Shown: positions 24,301 to 34,429 of the stretch, piece after piece
Numbering within the stretch: position 1 is the stretch's first letter
Layout of the letters: each line of letters begins with the position of its first letter
Assembly (NCBI GenBank): GCA_964059195.1
Contig: CAXKWD010000001.1
Coordinates: forward strand, 218,248,484-218,312,483
Direction: 5' to 3'
From: Ectobius pallidus
Taxonomy: Eukaryota; Arthropoda; Insecta; Blattodea; Ectobiidae
Length of the DNA: 64,000 nucleotides
Program-made: the position numbers and the translations under genes
Notes under the pieces: model-generated
What the model was told of the DNA's origin: nothing
What the model saw: the letters and a program-made list of their open reading frames with translations, nothing else
The model's database searches: none

Positions 24301-27300
24301 CTAGGTTTGTTTACACATCTTGTGAACTGCGCCATAAAACTTGAAGTTTCTACTGAACAAGAGTCTGCTCATTCTATTTGCAGCCGAGTGTACATGGAGG
24401 AAGATTGAACCAACTAAGGGATGTGTGGTTTGATGTTTTACACTAGGGATGGGTCCTCGATACTTTCGATACCTGGATACTCTCGTTACTTGCGTGGTAT
24501 TGGCATTGAGCGATACTTCAAAAAACTCACTCTGTACTTTTTCAATACTCTGGTAATTCTGCAATTTAAGGAAATGCAGTATCTCTTTCTGCTTTTAATA
24601 GTCTACTAAATATAGCAAATACTTTTATTTCTCCTTGAAATGGAGAAAACCACTCTGTAACTTTTGTCTAGTCATAAATAAAGACTTTGCCGACTTTTAA
24701 AATCCAAAAAGAAGAGATTCTTAATTGTTTCGTTTCCTGACAGCCATTTCAATAAGAACCAACAAGCAAGCTGGCTGTGCAAACCCCACTGTAATTTTTT
24801 GGGGAAAGAAAAAAAAAAAAACTTGTAAGTGGACTGTTTTAAAAACTAATTTTAGTTTTAATGTAGAGTTTAAAAATAATTGTAGGCTACTGATGATATT
24901 AAATTTTGTCTCATTAAATATGCACACTTAATTAATTTAGTTTGTATTACACAGTTCTCTCAACTTATAGTTTTTAATGTACCTATTTACTGAAACTGGA
25001 TATGTTGACGGTACCGAGTATCGAGTACAAAATCATGTATCGGTATCTAGCATCGAGAAATTCTTGTATTGACCCATCCCTATTTTACACTTATTTTGTA
25101 TTTCATATATCAACAAATTTTCTCTAACAAAATAACCTTTAGCCCTATATGTACGTTCTAGATTAAATAGAGACATTTGGTGCTTATTAACTTTTAAATG
25201 TAGTAAAATCCAATAACTTATCAATTCGCCCATATTTTAACATGAGATTGTCTTTATAAAACAGTTAAAAACACACGGATTTCAACACATATCAATCTTG
25301 GGACAAGAGATGTTTTCTTCACGGGTGATTTTGTCCAACCTGCCCGCCCTAAATAGTAGCCTACACTTTCTTTTATAGTACAAAGTGGAGAAAAGTAGTA
25401 ATATTTCCACCATATTTTTGTACGGATCATAGAAGAAGTGCATGATTGGATGTTGCCAATGTGACGTCGCCTAGTGAGGAACTGTGACCAGCATAACAAA
25501 ACACGCGAGACTAAATGTAGCACATAATGAGATGAACGCAATTCGTTATGCTACTACTGAAGTAATATCACTGTTCCTAACCTAACTACCACTAATGAAG
25601 CTCTTCATGTCACTAACACTAATAACAAAGTTCCTAACCTAACAGAACCTGTCATTTACTCGTATAAGTCACCGTGCCTGTTGCATACTGCAGCGGCCAT
25701 TTGTATTACTGCAGTGAACATAGTTGGTCAACCTATAAAGGATATAATATTGAGTTGGGTCTAGTACGTATACTTCATTTTTGTATTTATACAAAGCTTC
25801 GATGCAAAAAGTGAAGTATGCATGCTAGACTCAACTCAATATTATATCCTTTATAATATAGCTTCACTTTGTAAACTTCCAATATATTTTTGAATTGATC
25901 AACCTAGTTCGGTTGAAAACAAATACATTGCTCCAGCTATGCGAGAGACGATGGGGTAGTTGTTATTGGACTATGCCTTAAAGATTAATAAATATAATGA
26001 TAACTTCACAACTAATTCCTGGTTTAAATAAACAGAATCTTCTCAGTCTTTTGTTTCTGAAGCATTATGTTGACCTAACACCAAGAAGTATCAATTTATT
26101 TTGTGTTGCGAGTTGTGAAACAGAATTTGGTTTCTATCCAGATGTGCATGGTCATCGTTTTAGAAATCCCACAGAGATTTGGACCTCTGCCATGGCATGA
26201 AAACGCTGCTTCAAACAGCTGTCAAGACCTGTTTTAGCAATGGACTCACTAACCTATAATTAAACTACGATCACTCCACATATATAGCTGCAAACAAACG
26301 TAATGTGTTGTGAATGATTTCTCACTAAGTTACACTCTGAAAAAATGAACTAGGACATTTTGATTGATATTTATTTGATTGAGAATGCTGAATTTTATCT
26401 TCATTGCATCGTAGGTTATTAAGTGTCAGTTTGACCTCTTTTCTAGCATATTTCCATACAAATATGTCAATGACTTTTAATGAATGTTGCATGGTTGTTG
26501 TGTTGGCAATGAGCATCATGTCGCATATGAACTGACAAGAGCTGTTTTTTATACTAACATGCTGCAGGCTTCTTTACTTGCTGCTTTGGGCTTGTTTCGA
26601 TGTATTATGACATTTATGATGTAGCTATCTCCGCTGCTATCTTCTAGGAGAAATGAACTGGATTAGAAAAAAAGGCAAGGCCTGGAAATCCAGCTCCAAA
26701 GCCGAAAGTTCAATAGGGATGATGGTCTACAACTTAGCCAGACCTGGAAGCCAATATTAGCAACTCTTACTCCCAAATAAATCCTTATAAGGACCAATTT
26801 CACATCCAACAACATTATTAAACTCTAATTTTCCTTCCCTACCAATCAGAACTCTCCATTTAATTATTCCAGTTTCTAATTTTCCTATTTGCCCCCACCC
26901 GTTCTAGTATATCCAGTCTTTTCCTATATAAGAAGCAGTTTTTTTCCCAATCCAGCTCACTTCTCCCAGAAGATGGCAGTTGAGATAGCTGACGAAAGCT
27001 TGGAACATTACCTCCAACTCACCCGACTGGAAGCCCGAGAAACCGTAATACATAATTGAATTGAATCATTTAGGCTATTTCATGATTTTGCTGAAAGGTG
27101 AATACTGCATTTTTAGCCAAATTTATTTTTCACAAAAATAACTTTCATTTCAAACTTTGCAAAAAAAAAGAAGAAAAATTTCTCTATGCATAGTGAAAGC
27201 TGCATACTTGTTTTTCATGGGCCCTTCATTAAGAAAGTTACCACCTCCTAAATCATACATGGGCATTTACTGGTTCGCGAACCACTTGTGGTTCTTGAAC

Positions 27301-29761
27301 TTCCCGCATAACACACAAGATGGCATTGCGGACATTCGGTGTACGTGGTAGATTATTCCCATGCATGGGTCACACTCTCTTTGCAAGCAGTGACGGGTCG
27401 CGACACAGTTCCATTTGGAAAGGCGTTATGACACATTCTAAGCCTTTGTATAATGAAATAATTGCACATGTAAAAGAATAATTAAAAATACAAGATTGTT
27501 TCTATTATTTGTTTCTTGTAGTGTACATTTTAAAGTGAAATTAGTGTTTCCCTAAGAATGAGCAACCGCCACTGCACTTACTGTCTGCTTGTGTCTCCAT
27601 CTATCCGTTCTTTTCGAACTATGTGTAAGTTGACAAAAGTTTGCAGGTTGCGTGTCAATGGATAGGGGTTTGCCCATGTCTGTCCTAAATTGTACAGCCC
27701 TTGGGTAACTTCTGTGCTTTACACATGGGTAAATGTGGGCTTGAGTTGCGGTTGTTTCTAGAAGTGGTAGTACATAAACTGTCAGGTGACTGTTTCATAT
27801 CCAGCTTTTTACATGTCTATCAGTTTTGTAAATGGTGTTTCTTCTGTCCATTTTGCAAACTTAACTTATTTTTATGCCCGAGTGCACCATTCTCCAGTTT
27901 TCCTAACTGTTTTGTAACCAGGGTAAAAGTAATATCGAGGTATTCTAAGAAAACCTGTGCACCATTGCTACAATATCCTGGTTTCCAAATGCTCGAATAT
28001 ATAATCGCGGTTGCTCTGCTAAGAAGCCATTCCCATGGAGCAATTTCCATGGCCGCTAGTTTCACTCTCTGCACATCTGCCAGTCACGATGACTCACTTT
28101 ATCTATTCTTAGTAGCAATAAGGTGCAATGTTTACAGAGTTTCTGTTCATTATTTGTGTTAATCTAATCCTCTCTAACAATCTGTACATTTCGATAAAAT
28201 AACATTTATGTTTTAAAGAATAATTCTCACACGTGTGCAATCCAAGGCAAAGCAACACCACAAAATTTCTATTCTGAGTTCGACATAGCCTCACTTTTAT
28301 TCCCATTAGACTAGTGGAAATTTTAGGTGCCAAGTCATGTACATAGACATGAAAGGGCTGTTTTAATTATGTTCGTGTACGTGCAAGGATGATAAATTGA
28401 TTAACATGCCTTATATACCAATACATAGGCTATATCGTGATGCGTGCAGCCCTTCACTGTAAATTTAGCCTAGGCCCACTGGTTTTCCTTATTTCATTTA
28501 TTTGTTGCCTTATTGTTCAGTAATAAATGTTCATAAGAATAAAATGGAGTATTGTATTGCGTAGATATGTGTGACTTTGAATTCAAACATCATAGATACT
28601 GTACCAATTGTGAAAATTAGTTGGTTATGCCTACTACTGGATGGACCTGATTTGGTTGATGTAAGAAAGGAAGGTCATTTCAATCGATGTTACAGTACAG
28701 TATTTGCAAAGATATGTACCATCATTCATTCTTCGAATAGATCCCACCTGTCACTCATTATTCATTATGTTCAATTAGCTTTTGGCCTAGATATCGAAAA
28801 TTTGATACATTACGCTGATCTTCATCTAGGAAAGAAAACCGCCGTTTTCTCACTTCACAGCTCCTTCACGGCCGGTAAACATTAGGCCTATACAGCAGTA
28901 AAAGTCGAAACGAGCATGATTCAACAAAAGTATGACTTGACCCAGCAACTTTACTGCCGTATTCTGAATACTGAGGTTGGTGCACTTAGGCATTAGCATA
29001 TCTTCTGTTCATTTTGTACAAGCTCTCTTATTTATGGCATGTTTTTTCTCCATTTTGCTGCACATTTTGAACTTTCTTATTTATGGTATATGTGCTATCC
29101 GTTTTGCATGCTGTCTTATTTGTGGCATGAATTCTGTTCCATTATGCACAAGCCGTCTTATTTATGGCATGTCTTCTGTCCATTTTGCTGTCCGTTTTGC
29201 AAGCTTATTTATGGTATGTGTGCTATCCGTTTTTCATGCTGTCTTATTTATGGCATGACTTCTGTTCCATTTTTCACAAGCCGTCTTATTTATGGCATGT
29301 CGTCTGTCCATTTTGCAAGCTGTCTTATTTATGGTATGTCTTCTCTCCATTTTACATAGTCGTTGTTAATTGCTTTGCTTACAATCTTGCTTTAAAAGTC
29401 TTCATAAAGTTTCTCTTTTTGTTTCCTATGTACTTGTTTCATGGAAAAGAGTTTTGATTTACTTGCATGCGACTGTTGCAGTAAATACTACCTGTCGCGC
29501 GATCCTCGAGTGAAGCTCAGGTGGTTGGGCAGGATGCAGGAAGAGTACATCATGGCGTGTGCTTCCAAAATTGCATGTCAAGTTCTCAGCATCAGAGGAA
29601 GACAGGGATTTCTCTTTGGTGGGAAGATAGAGCAAGTTTACTTGGATTCTGTCCGTTTGCTAAAACATCATGAACACCACGATGTTGAAGGTTCCCATCA
29701 CGTTCATCTAAACAATCCCGAGAACGTTGCCCCTTTGATAAACAAATTCTTCAGTAGGTAG
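15182..29761 (+). CDS. Serine hydrolase-like protein (SERHL2/kraken family), spliced gene
   Basis: Joining 15193-15310, 17318-17560, 21648-21957 and 29482-29761 gives 951 nt: 316 codons plus TAG. All junctions are GT/AG and keep frame (phases 1, 1, 2). The protein is an alpha/beta hydrolase. The N-terminal IPVPWGH motif is at about 34-37, the oxyanion HGW at 55-57, the nucleophile elbow GHSFG at 121-125 with Ser123, and the C-terminal EGSHHVHLNNPE supplies the catalytic His (296 or 297). Length and order match the family, which has poorly defined hydrolase substrates and includes peroxisomal or cytosolic members. Residues 1-25 are hydrophobic and basic and could be a targeting peptide. Unusual: the family DLPGHG-like strand reads LEQMGAGKSS, and the expected acidic residue before the catalytic His loop is not obvious. 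A 5' non-coding exon probably lies upstream. Intact frame and sites argue for a functional gene. Confidence 0.9.
15478..16010. mobile_element. hAT MITE
   Basis: The 533-bp element has exact 8-bp TSDs CTGATGAA (15470-15477, 16011-16018) and imperfect terminal inverted repeats TAGGGCTCAGATG / TAAGATTCGAATA. The interior is full of short A-rich ATATGACC-type words. A second copy is at 58246-59359. It lies in the first coding intron. Confidence 0.8.
16194..16841. repeat. Inverted-repeat (foldback) unit interrupted by a pogo-like MITE
   Basis: Outer arms of about 58 bp (16194-16250 and 16784-16841) are inverted copies containing CCATTCCAC and GTTGTTAC motifs. Inside lies a second perfect hairpin with 30-bp arms at 16268-16297 and 16334-16363. 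The MITE at 16383-16767 was inserted into the right half. Confidence 0.65.
16383..16767. mobile_element. Pogo/Tigger-like MITE
   Basis: The terminal inverted repeats CAGTAGAGTCTTGCTATTC and CAGTAGAATCCCGTTATTC are flanked by TA at 16381-16382 and 16768-16769. The terminus matches the pogo/Tigger type of Tc1/mariner. It has no coding capacity. Confidence 0.8.
17318..17560 (+). CDS. Hydrolase exon, oxyanion-hole region
   Basis: The acceptor is TTGTTCAG|GA and the donor ATAG|GTAAGT. It encodes residues 40-120, from KWWGD through LHGWEENA to the helix before the nucleophile. The phase-1 boundaries match the neighbouring exons. Confidence 0.9.
17561..18466. other. Intron sequence, unassigned
   Basis: Contains a (GATG)-type microsatellite at about 18295-18312 and a segment (18290-18380) resembling one arm of the hairpin at 4536-4759. 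No gene is seen. Confidence 0.4.
18467..19187 (+). mobile_element. Helitron, complete non-autonomous copy
   Basis: It starts A|TCTATAATAATAAG and ends CTAA|T (19184-19187), with the GTGGGCGAAGGCGC hairpin just upstream. The TC start, CTRR end and A/T target are the Helitron rules. At 721 bp with no Rep/helicase ORF it is non-autonomous. It lies in the second coding intron. Confidence 0.85.
19459..20815 (-). mobile_element. Helitron, complete copy carrying a nested hAT element
   Basis: On the minus strand it starts A|TCTATATAATAAG (20815) and ends CTAG|T (19459-19462), with a terminal hairpin CGCAGG..CCGCAAG. It is inverted relative to the copy at 18467-19187, only about 270 bp away. A hAT element at 19685-20464 accounts for most of its extra length. 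Confidence 0.85.
19685..20464. mobile_element. hAT non-autonomous element nested in Helitron
   Basis: Exact 8-bp TSDs CTCTTTAG (19677-19684, 20465-20472) and terminal inverted repeats TAGGGACCGGATTTTTAGG / TAGGGACCGGATTCTTAGG. Subterminal TTTAGGT words repeat many times on both sides, a typical hAT arrangement of transposase-binding motifs. No transposase is encoded. A related left end lies at 36571-36610. Confidence 0.88.
20819..21553. mobile_element. TIR element with TA target duplication
   Basis: The terminal inverted repeats CCGTATTTATCTGAATATAA and CCGTATTTATCCGAATATAA are flanked by TA (20817-20818, 21554-21555). It lies two bases beyond the preceding Helitron end. No ORF of note. Confidence 0.75.
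21648..21957 (+). CDS. Hydrolase exon, nucleophile elbow
   Basis: The acceptor is TTTTGCAG|GT and the donor ACAG|GTAAGG. It encodes residues 121-223, starting with the catalytic GHSFG and continuing through the lid-region helices. Confidence 0.92.
22205..22620 (-). mobile_element. RTE-like LINE C-terminal fragment
   Basis: The reverse strand, across frameshifts, gives the familiar tail (EEMVW followed by a GKRRRG-like segment and LSEEDAMEAKDC). It lies in the last intron and is 5'-truncated. Confidence 0.5.
22621..22850 (-). pseudogene. LINE endonuclease-domain fragment
   Basis: A minus-strand frame with FQPTRKKACIDNVISNLP and later SEHHVIIS resembles the C-terminal part of an APE-type LINE endonuclease, where an IDN motif and an SDH/SEH motif occur. 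There is no RT downstream, so it is a fragment. Confidence 0.5.
23475..23548 (-). tRNA. tRNA-Phe(GAA)-like core, probably not a functional gene
   Basis: A full cloverleaf can be drawn: acceptor CTCCGGC/GCCGGAG, D arm GCTCAGTTGGTAGAGC, anticodon stem TTGGC/GCCAA with loop GCGAATA (anticodon GAA), T arm CTGGG-TTCAAGT-CCCAG. C at position 33 and the extra T before the 3' acceptor strand are abnormal. Being a repeated part of a mobile palindrome it is more likely tRNA-derived. Confidence 0.5.
23884..23957 (+). tRNA. tRNA-Phe-like core, copy 2
   Basis: Same cloverleaf as 23475-23548 on the opposite strand, with loop base GTGAATA in place of GCGAATA. This restores T at position 33 and keeps anticodon GAA. 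It is part of the palindrome. Confidence 0.5.
24198..24271 (+). tRNA. tRNA-Phe-like core, copy 3
   Basis: Identical to the inverse of 23475-23548 over the core. It lies at the right end of the palindrome, 23 bp before the TSD. Confidence 0.5.
24444..25082. mobile_element. hAT MITE
   Basis: Exact 8-bp TSDs TTTTACAC (24436-24443, 25083-25090). Terminal inverted repeats TAGGGATGGGTC on both sides, followed by multiple subterminal CGATAC words. No transposase. Located in the last intron. Confidence 0.87.
25733..25858. repeat. Short palindromic element
   Basis: Arms of about 50 bp (containing GATATAATATTGAGTT and its inverse) flank a loop near 25780-25800. TA dinucleotides flank it, so a TA-targeting MITE is possible. 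Confidence 0.6.
25859..28994. other. Intron sequence, mostly unassigned
   Basis: A repeat-like stretch at 26650-27055 contains GAAGATGGCAGTTGAGATAGCTGACGAAAG, faintly like a Penelope terminus, but ribozyme stems do not form. Open frames at 27701-28162 and 28571-28885 have no recognised domain. Confidence 0.35.
28995..29357 (+). repeat. Minisatellite near the last exon
   Basis: Eight copies of a roughly 40-50 bp unit built on TGTCTTATTTATGGCATG and TCTGTCCATTTTGC, with a higher-order pattern of about 135 bp. It ends 124 bp before the acceptor of the last hydrolase exon. It stays open in more than one frame but is T-rich and non-coding in character. Confidence 0.85.
29482..29761 (+). CDS. Hydrolase last exon
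   Basis: The acceptor is GACTGTTGCAG|T. It encodes residues 224-316, with the SRDPRVK motif, the catalytic-His segment GSHHVHLNN and a C-terminal helix, ending at TAG 29759-29761. Confidence 0.92.
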
Positions 29762-29906
29762 CAATTGTAAAGTGATGATGTTGAGTATTCAAGTGACAGA
29801 AATGTCTGTCATTAGTCAGGGATCTGTGATCATCAAGCTGTCTGGTAGTGCCTTCTGTTTGTGTTTAGAATGATAATACTGTATTTGAAATCATGTGCTT
29901 ATACAA

Positions 29907-30547
29907 GGTGTCCATATTCTTAGAAGTCAACGGAAGTCAAGGAAATTGGATTCACTTAGGGAAAGTCAGGGAATTTTTAAAGTAAAGGAAAAGGCTAGGG
30001 AAATTTGTAAAAGAAATGGAATAATTAGGTAAAATAACAAGCCCCTGTGAGCAAAATAGGAGGGGGGGCACGTGTTTTGCTCCAGTCTACTTAGGCCAGT
30101 CAGTAGAGGTATTGTATGATGCAAAAGGTGGGGTAGAAGGTTTTATTTTTTAACTTGTATATATGGATACAACCTTGTAAAAAAACAAAAAATGCTAACA
30201 TGGGCGACCTCAGAAAAACTTTTGGCGGCAAAAAAACCTCGAAATTTTAGGACTTTTTTGTTGTTTTTTTTACGCCTCTAACACCTAAACGGTGCATCCT
30301 AGTGAAAAAGTTACAATGTAACTAATTAAAGAGCATTAAATTCTTCACCGAATGAGTACCACAACGTAATAATTCGGTCAAGTAGTATGGTCAAAAACCA
30401 CGGTCAAAGAACGACGATTTTTTCCAACTTTGCCAAAAACTGAGATATAGTTGGAAATGAGTACAATCGATTCTTGTGGTCTGGGAAATATAAGTTCTTG
30501 TCATGGAAAGTCAGGGAAATTTATTTTGAAATTCCTGTGTACGTCCT
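29907..30547. mobile_element. Possible TIR element in the hydrolase 3' UTR
   Basis: Both ends contain inverted GTCAGGGAAATT/GGAAAGTCAGGGAA-type words, and the outermost bases AGGTGTCC / AGGACGTAC are roughly inverted. TSDs are degenerate (CTTATACA / GTTATACT). The assignment is tentative. Confidence 0.4.
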
Positions 30548-30842
30548 GTTATACTGATGTTTGTTCATTTTTAATTTCCCATCACAATCAGTTGAGGAGC
30601 ATTTAAAAAAAAATGGTAGAGTACAAAATCATAACTTTACAGAAAACGGTTTTTTCATTTCTCGCACTTAACCCTTTATTGCGCTCATTTCTTATTCAGG
30701 ATTTCAGGACTTTTATCCACTGGGTTTGAAATAATTTTAAAAACGTCTTTTATTGTATTGTCTACTTTGATCTCCAAATGCTTTACTAGTGTTCAAATGG
30801 CAAGAATTTGAAATTGTTCATTTCTAAATAATAATATGTTGA

Positions 30843-30848
30843 AATAAA
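30843..30848 (+). terminator. Candidate polyadenylation signal
   Basis: This is the first AATAAA after the hydrolase stop codon, about 1.1 kb downstream. No T/G-rich downstream element was firmly identified, so the transcript end is a guess. Confidence 0.35.
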
Positions 30849-31006
30849 GAACTTGTTGAAAACATTTTAAAGTTGCATTGTTGCATTGTTCGGCAAGATG
30901 TCCCGGTACTCTTGGTTTACAGTCTGGTCATGCTGTTTCCTTTGAAAATTCATTTCTGAATGGTAATTCCTGCCAATGTTTGGAGGAAAAGTAGTGTATA
31001 CATATA

Positions 31007-31461
31007 CATAGGCGTAACCAGGCCGACCATATGGGGGGGTTATAACATCCTTGGGGTCTGGGGGGTATGGAATACCCCCAAGGGAGAGGGGGGTCCGGGG
31101 CCCTCCCCCGGAAAATTTTAAAAATTAAGATGCAAAATAACGAGTTTTAAGCTTCCGGGATCCCTCCCCTGGAAAATTTTAAAAATTAAGACGCAAAATA
31201 ACGAGTGTTAAGCTTCCCCCGGAAAATTTTAAAAATTAAGATGCAAAATAACGAGTTTTAAGCTTCCGGGGGTCCTCCCCCGGAAAATTTTAAAAATTAA
31301 GACGCAAAATAACGAGTTTTAAGCTTCCCACGCTTTATACTTGTATTAAATAATTTATGGGCCATAGACTTAAAAAAATTATACAATTTTCCTTTTTTTA
31401 ATCAATGGGGGGGGGGGGGGTTCAAACCCCCAAACCCCCCCCCCCCCTCGGTACGCCTATG
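31007..31461. mobile_element. hAT MITE with G-runs and 60-bp tandem repeats
   Basis: 8-bp TSDs TACATATA (30999-31006, 31462-31469) and terminal repeats CATAGGCGTAACC / CATAGGCGTACCG. Inside are four copies of a ~60-bp unit containing GGAAAATTTTAAAAATTAAG and runs of G and C up to about 14 bases. A second copy is at 58706-59098. Confidence 0.85.
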
Positions 31462-31665
31462 TACATATACATGTACATGTACTGCTACATCCAGTACAAC
31501 ACAGTATAGTTGAGTTAGAAACGAAATTGTGAATGATGTACAGTACCTGGAAATAAGGCAGCAAAAAGGAAAATGTGATAACATAAACTGAATCTTTGAT
31601 CACAATAAACAACATTTTTTCAATGTATCAGTATTAATCTGTACGGGACTTCATTAAAGTGATGA

Positions 31666-32435
31666 CTAAACCTGGGATTTTAAGGCAAATGCCTATTTTG
31701 TTCCTTATGAAATAACATGAAATTTTTGAAATATGTTGATGTTTCATGATAAATCACTTACATTTATATTTATAGTGCCCTAAAATGCCTATTTGGGCCT
31801 TTAGAGCCTATTTGACTATTTTAGTGCCTAAATGCCTATTTTGTACATTTAAAATGAAATTAAACTGCTGTAATTTTTACTTTCATGGACATCCTTGAAT
31901 GAAGAGCAGAACAGCAAAGGGTCGGTTTTTCACAGAAACTTTATTTTCCCAAACAATTGTTGCCAAAGGAATACTGATTGACGGGGAGGGGAAGGATTAG
32001 CTCAAAAGAACAAGGAGCAAGCAGTAAGAAGGGACATACTGTGTCAAGTCGCCAGTGTGTTGACCACACGACCATCCAATATCTGCAGGCCATGAGCTGG
32101 CCGTTATTGAAATCCAAGGCCCTTCAAGGCCTGTAGTGATCTAACTTTTATAATGACTCATAATTGCTTTTGATAAATGTCTTTTTAATTCTGTCTTAAT
32201 TTTTCAGTTATTGCTGTTAAAGAATAGATATACCACGTTTCTAACAGTCATAAAAAGACCTTGTTACAGTTTAAGTGTATGTTGTAATATTGTGAAGTCT
32301 ATTTTCTGTCTATTTACACATTTTTGAAGCCTATTTTAAGTGCTTATTTTCTCATTTAAAAGCCTATTTACTTGTTTTAAAAGTCTATTTTAGGTGCCTA
32401 AAGCCAAGTTTTTTAGAGCCTAAAATCCCAGGTCC
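31666..32435. mobile_element. hAT-like MITE
   Basis: TSDs AGTGATGA / AGTGATAA (31658-31665, 32436-32443) differ at one base. Inverted ends share CCTGGGATTTTA. Repeated GCCTATTT words at both subtermini resemble the hAT arrangement. Confidence 0.7.
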
Positions 32436-32727
32436 AGTGATAACATTACCTGACCGATAACATTATCTGCAATTACATTAAGCGGCATTCACTGTATTTA
32501 GAGTGTTACTCTAATTCCAACGTTCAGGACAATAACAAGCTGGTGAACGTCATATAACTTAGTTAAATTCCATTTTCTGTGGAAAACTATTTTTATTTCC
32601 TCTACCCATACCATAGGTACTATAAGTAGAGAAAGTATTACACATATTCACATATAGTCCTTTTTCCATTGTCTATAGTTAACTTGAATCATTAAAAAAT
32701 ACACATATACAATGGATCTTTAAAACG

Positions 32728-32780
32728 TTTAAAGTACGACGCTTCAACCCTTCCTGTGGGTCTTCCTCAGGTACAATAAA
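32728..32780 (-). ncRNA. Hammerhead ribozyme motif, left arm of PLE 2
   Basis: Inverse copy of the motif at 33551-33603, with the same core (CTGAGGA, GAAA) and stems. Confidence 0.7.
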
Positions 32781-33065
32781 AAAAAAAACTAAAATACAGC
32801 TTGAAGCTCTCATGAATAGATATCTATCAGTCACTGCCACTTGGGTTGTTCAGAAATTCTTCACCAAAATCCACCATTCGTCCATACTTTACTATCCGTG
32901 TCTCCGGGATATTGAAGTCACTGACCAGGTCTGCCAATCCCGTGGTGGGGGGAAATTTTATAGATGTATTATAGTTTATGACATTCCTAATTAACTGTAA
33001 CCATTCGTCCCCCAAATCCCCTTCATATCTATTAAGACTATTTTCTTTTAGTTCTATAATTTTAT

Positions 33066-33508
33066 CGTGCAAGGATTGCGGGAAGACATATGTGGGGGAA
33101 ATGGGAAGATCTTTTCAAGTTAGAAAAATTGAACATGAAAGAGACGTGAGAACCAAGAAACCATCTACGGGTTTGAGCCAACACATGATAGAAACTGGTC
33201 ATAGTATGGGTGAAATGAACATAATCAAAATAGAACGGGATAAGGTAAGGAGGAAAATTCATGAAGCTTATAAAATTATAGAACTAAAAGAAAATAGTCT
33301 TAATAGATATGAAGGGGATTTGGGGGATGAATGGTTACAGTTAATTATGAATGTCATAAACTATAATACATCTATAAAATTTCCCCCCACCACGGGATTG
33401 GCAGACCTGGTCAGTGACTTCAATATCCCGGAGACATGGATAGTAAAGTATGGACGAATGGTGGATTTTGGTGAAGAATTTTGGAACAACCCAAGTGGCA
33501 GTGATTGA
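33066..33508 (+). pseudogene. Penelope GIY-YIG endonuclease, C-terminal part
   Basis: The frame starts inside the domain at CKDCGKTYVGEMGRSFQVR and runs on with IEHERD and LSQHMIETGH, then a long C-terminal tail to the TGA at 33506-33508. The YVG of the second half of GIY-YIG, the Arg and the conserved His/Glu region are present. The first half (GIY) and the RT are missing. The inverse arm repeats the tail on the minus strand from 32827 to 33066. Confidence 0.75.
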
Positions 33509-33550
33509 TAGATATTTATTCATGAGAGCTTCGAGCTGTATTTTAGTTTG

Positions 33551-33603
33551 TTTATTGTACCTGAGGAAGACCCACAGGAAGGGTTGAAACGTCGTACTTT
33601 AAA
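33551..33603 (+). ncRNA. Hammerhead ribozyme motif, right arm of PLE 2
   Basis: Stem I strands TTTATTGTAC and GTACTTTAAA pair as 4 bp, a 2x2 internal loop and 4 bp. The core CTGAGGA is at 33561-33567, stem II is GACCC/GGGTT, GAAA is at 33586-33589, then ACGTC with cleavage expected after the C at 33593. The ACGT stem III is self-complementary, as in ribozymes thought to act as dimers. Confidence 0.75.
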
Positions 33604-33658
33604 TGTTTTAAAGATCCATTGTATATGTGTATTTTTTAATGATTCAAGAGAAAGTATT

Positions 33659-34429
33659 GTCTTAGTGCTTAAATACCAGAAAAAAAGTGGGAGTACTTGC
33701 ATCTAAAAAATTCCTAGAGATCTGCGTAGCGATGTGGAGCAAATTTCCTCTGCATGCCAATTACTGCATTCTATAGTAGTTTCAATTTCATATTTCTAAT
33801 GGTGGTGCATTGATTTTAATAGACATTAATGAAGATAAATCTGCCCTATTATGGAAAAAGGCAGTAATTACATGAACTTGGTAACTGAGAAAATTGAGAT
33901 CAAAGTTTAATGAAATTCTCTTAACTTTATATTTTGAAATTGTCATCTACTCTAATACAATTCAACGGCCCTAAATAGCGTGCTTGCTCGCCCGCTTCAT
34001 GAGAGATCGGGTATACTCTGCTATGTTCGTCTCTCGCAGTGTAAACTTTCATGACGACTACAAAATTAGGAAGGAAACCCGTTTCTTTATTATATAAGGC
34101 CTAAGTGAAATGAACACAATGAACAAATATTCTAATTAAATTTTTACTTACAATTTTCATAGCTCTGAACCACAAACATTTTTAAAAATCTACCAGTGTA
34201 AATTTCTTAAAAATCCTGGAGTCAATGAATAATGGCAGGCGAAGCCGGGGGCACCAGCTGTAAAATATTGATGGTTTAACTCTTGAAATATCGCTGATAA
34301 TAAAAATCCAAACAAACCATTCCTTCCCTTGAAACATTATATAATTTCTGAAAATTACACTGAATTGATAAAATAAAATTCACATCATATTCATGTCAAT
34401 AAACAGTTGTGAAACAATATGTATTATGT
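33659..34429. other. Unassigned, with a decayed Helitron 3' end
   Basis: Positions 34225-34256 (GGCAGGCGAAGCCGGGGGCACCAG) resemble the Helitron terminal hairpin but lack CTRR. The rest shows nothing recognisable. Confidence 0.35.

Larger units (their letters stand above)
32640..33646 (+). mobile_element. Penelope-like element 2, inverted arms
   Basis: Bounded by a 12-bp TSD AGAGAAAGTATT (32628-32639, 33647-33658). The left arm (about 32683-33066) is the inverse of the right arm (about 33254-33645). The right part codes for a GIY-YIG endonuclease end. Both arms end in a hammerhead-ribozyme motif. This is the foldback arrangement known for Penelope-like elements. The RT domain is absent from this 5'-truncated copy. 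Confidence 0.88.

Noticed and set aside
26940..27055. Penelope terminus with ribozyme
   Set aside because: CTGACGA-like and GAAA words occur, but stems I and II do not pair and no inverse arm or TSD was found.
29039..29359. Repetitive membrane-protein coding frame over the minisatellite
   Set aside because: Open frames arise from stop-poor repeat units in more than one frame, and the region lies in an intron of a confirmed gene.
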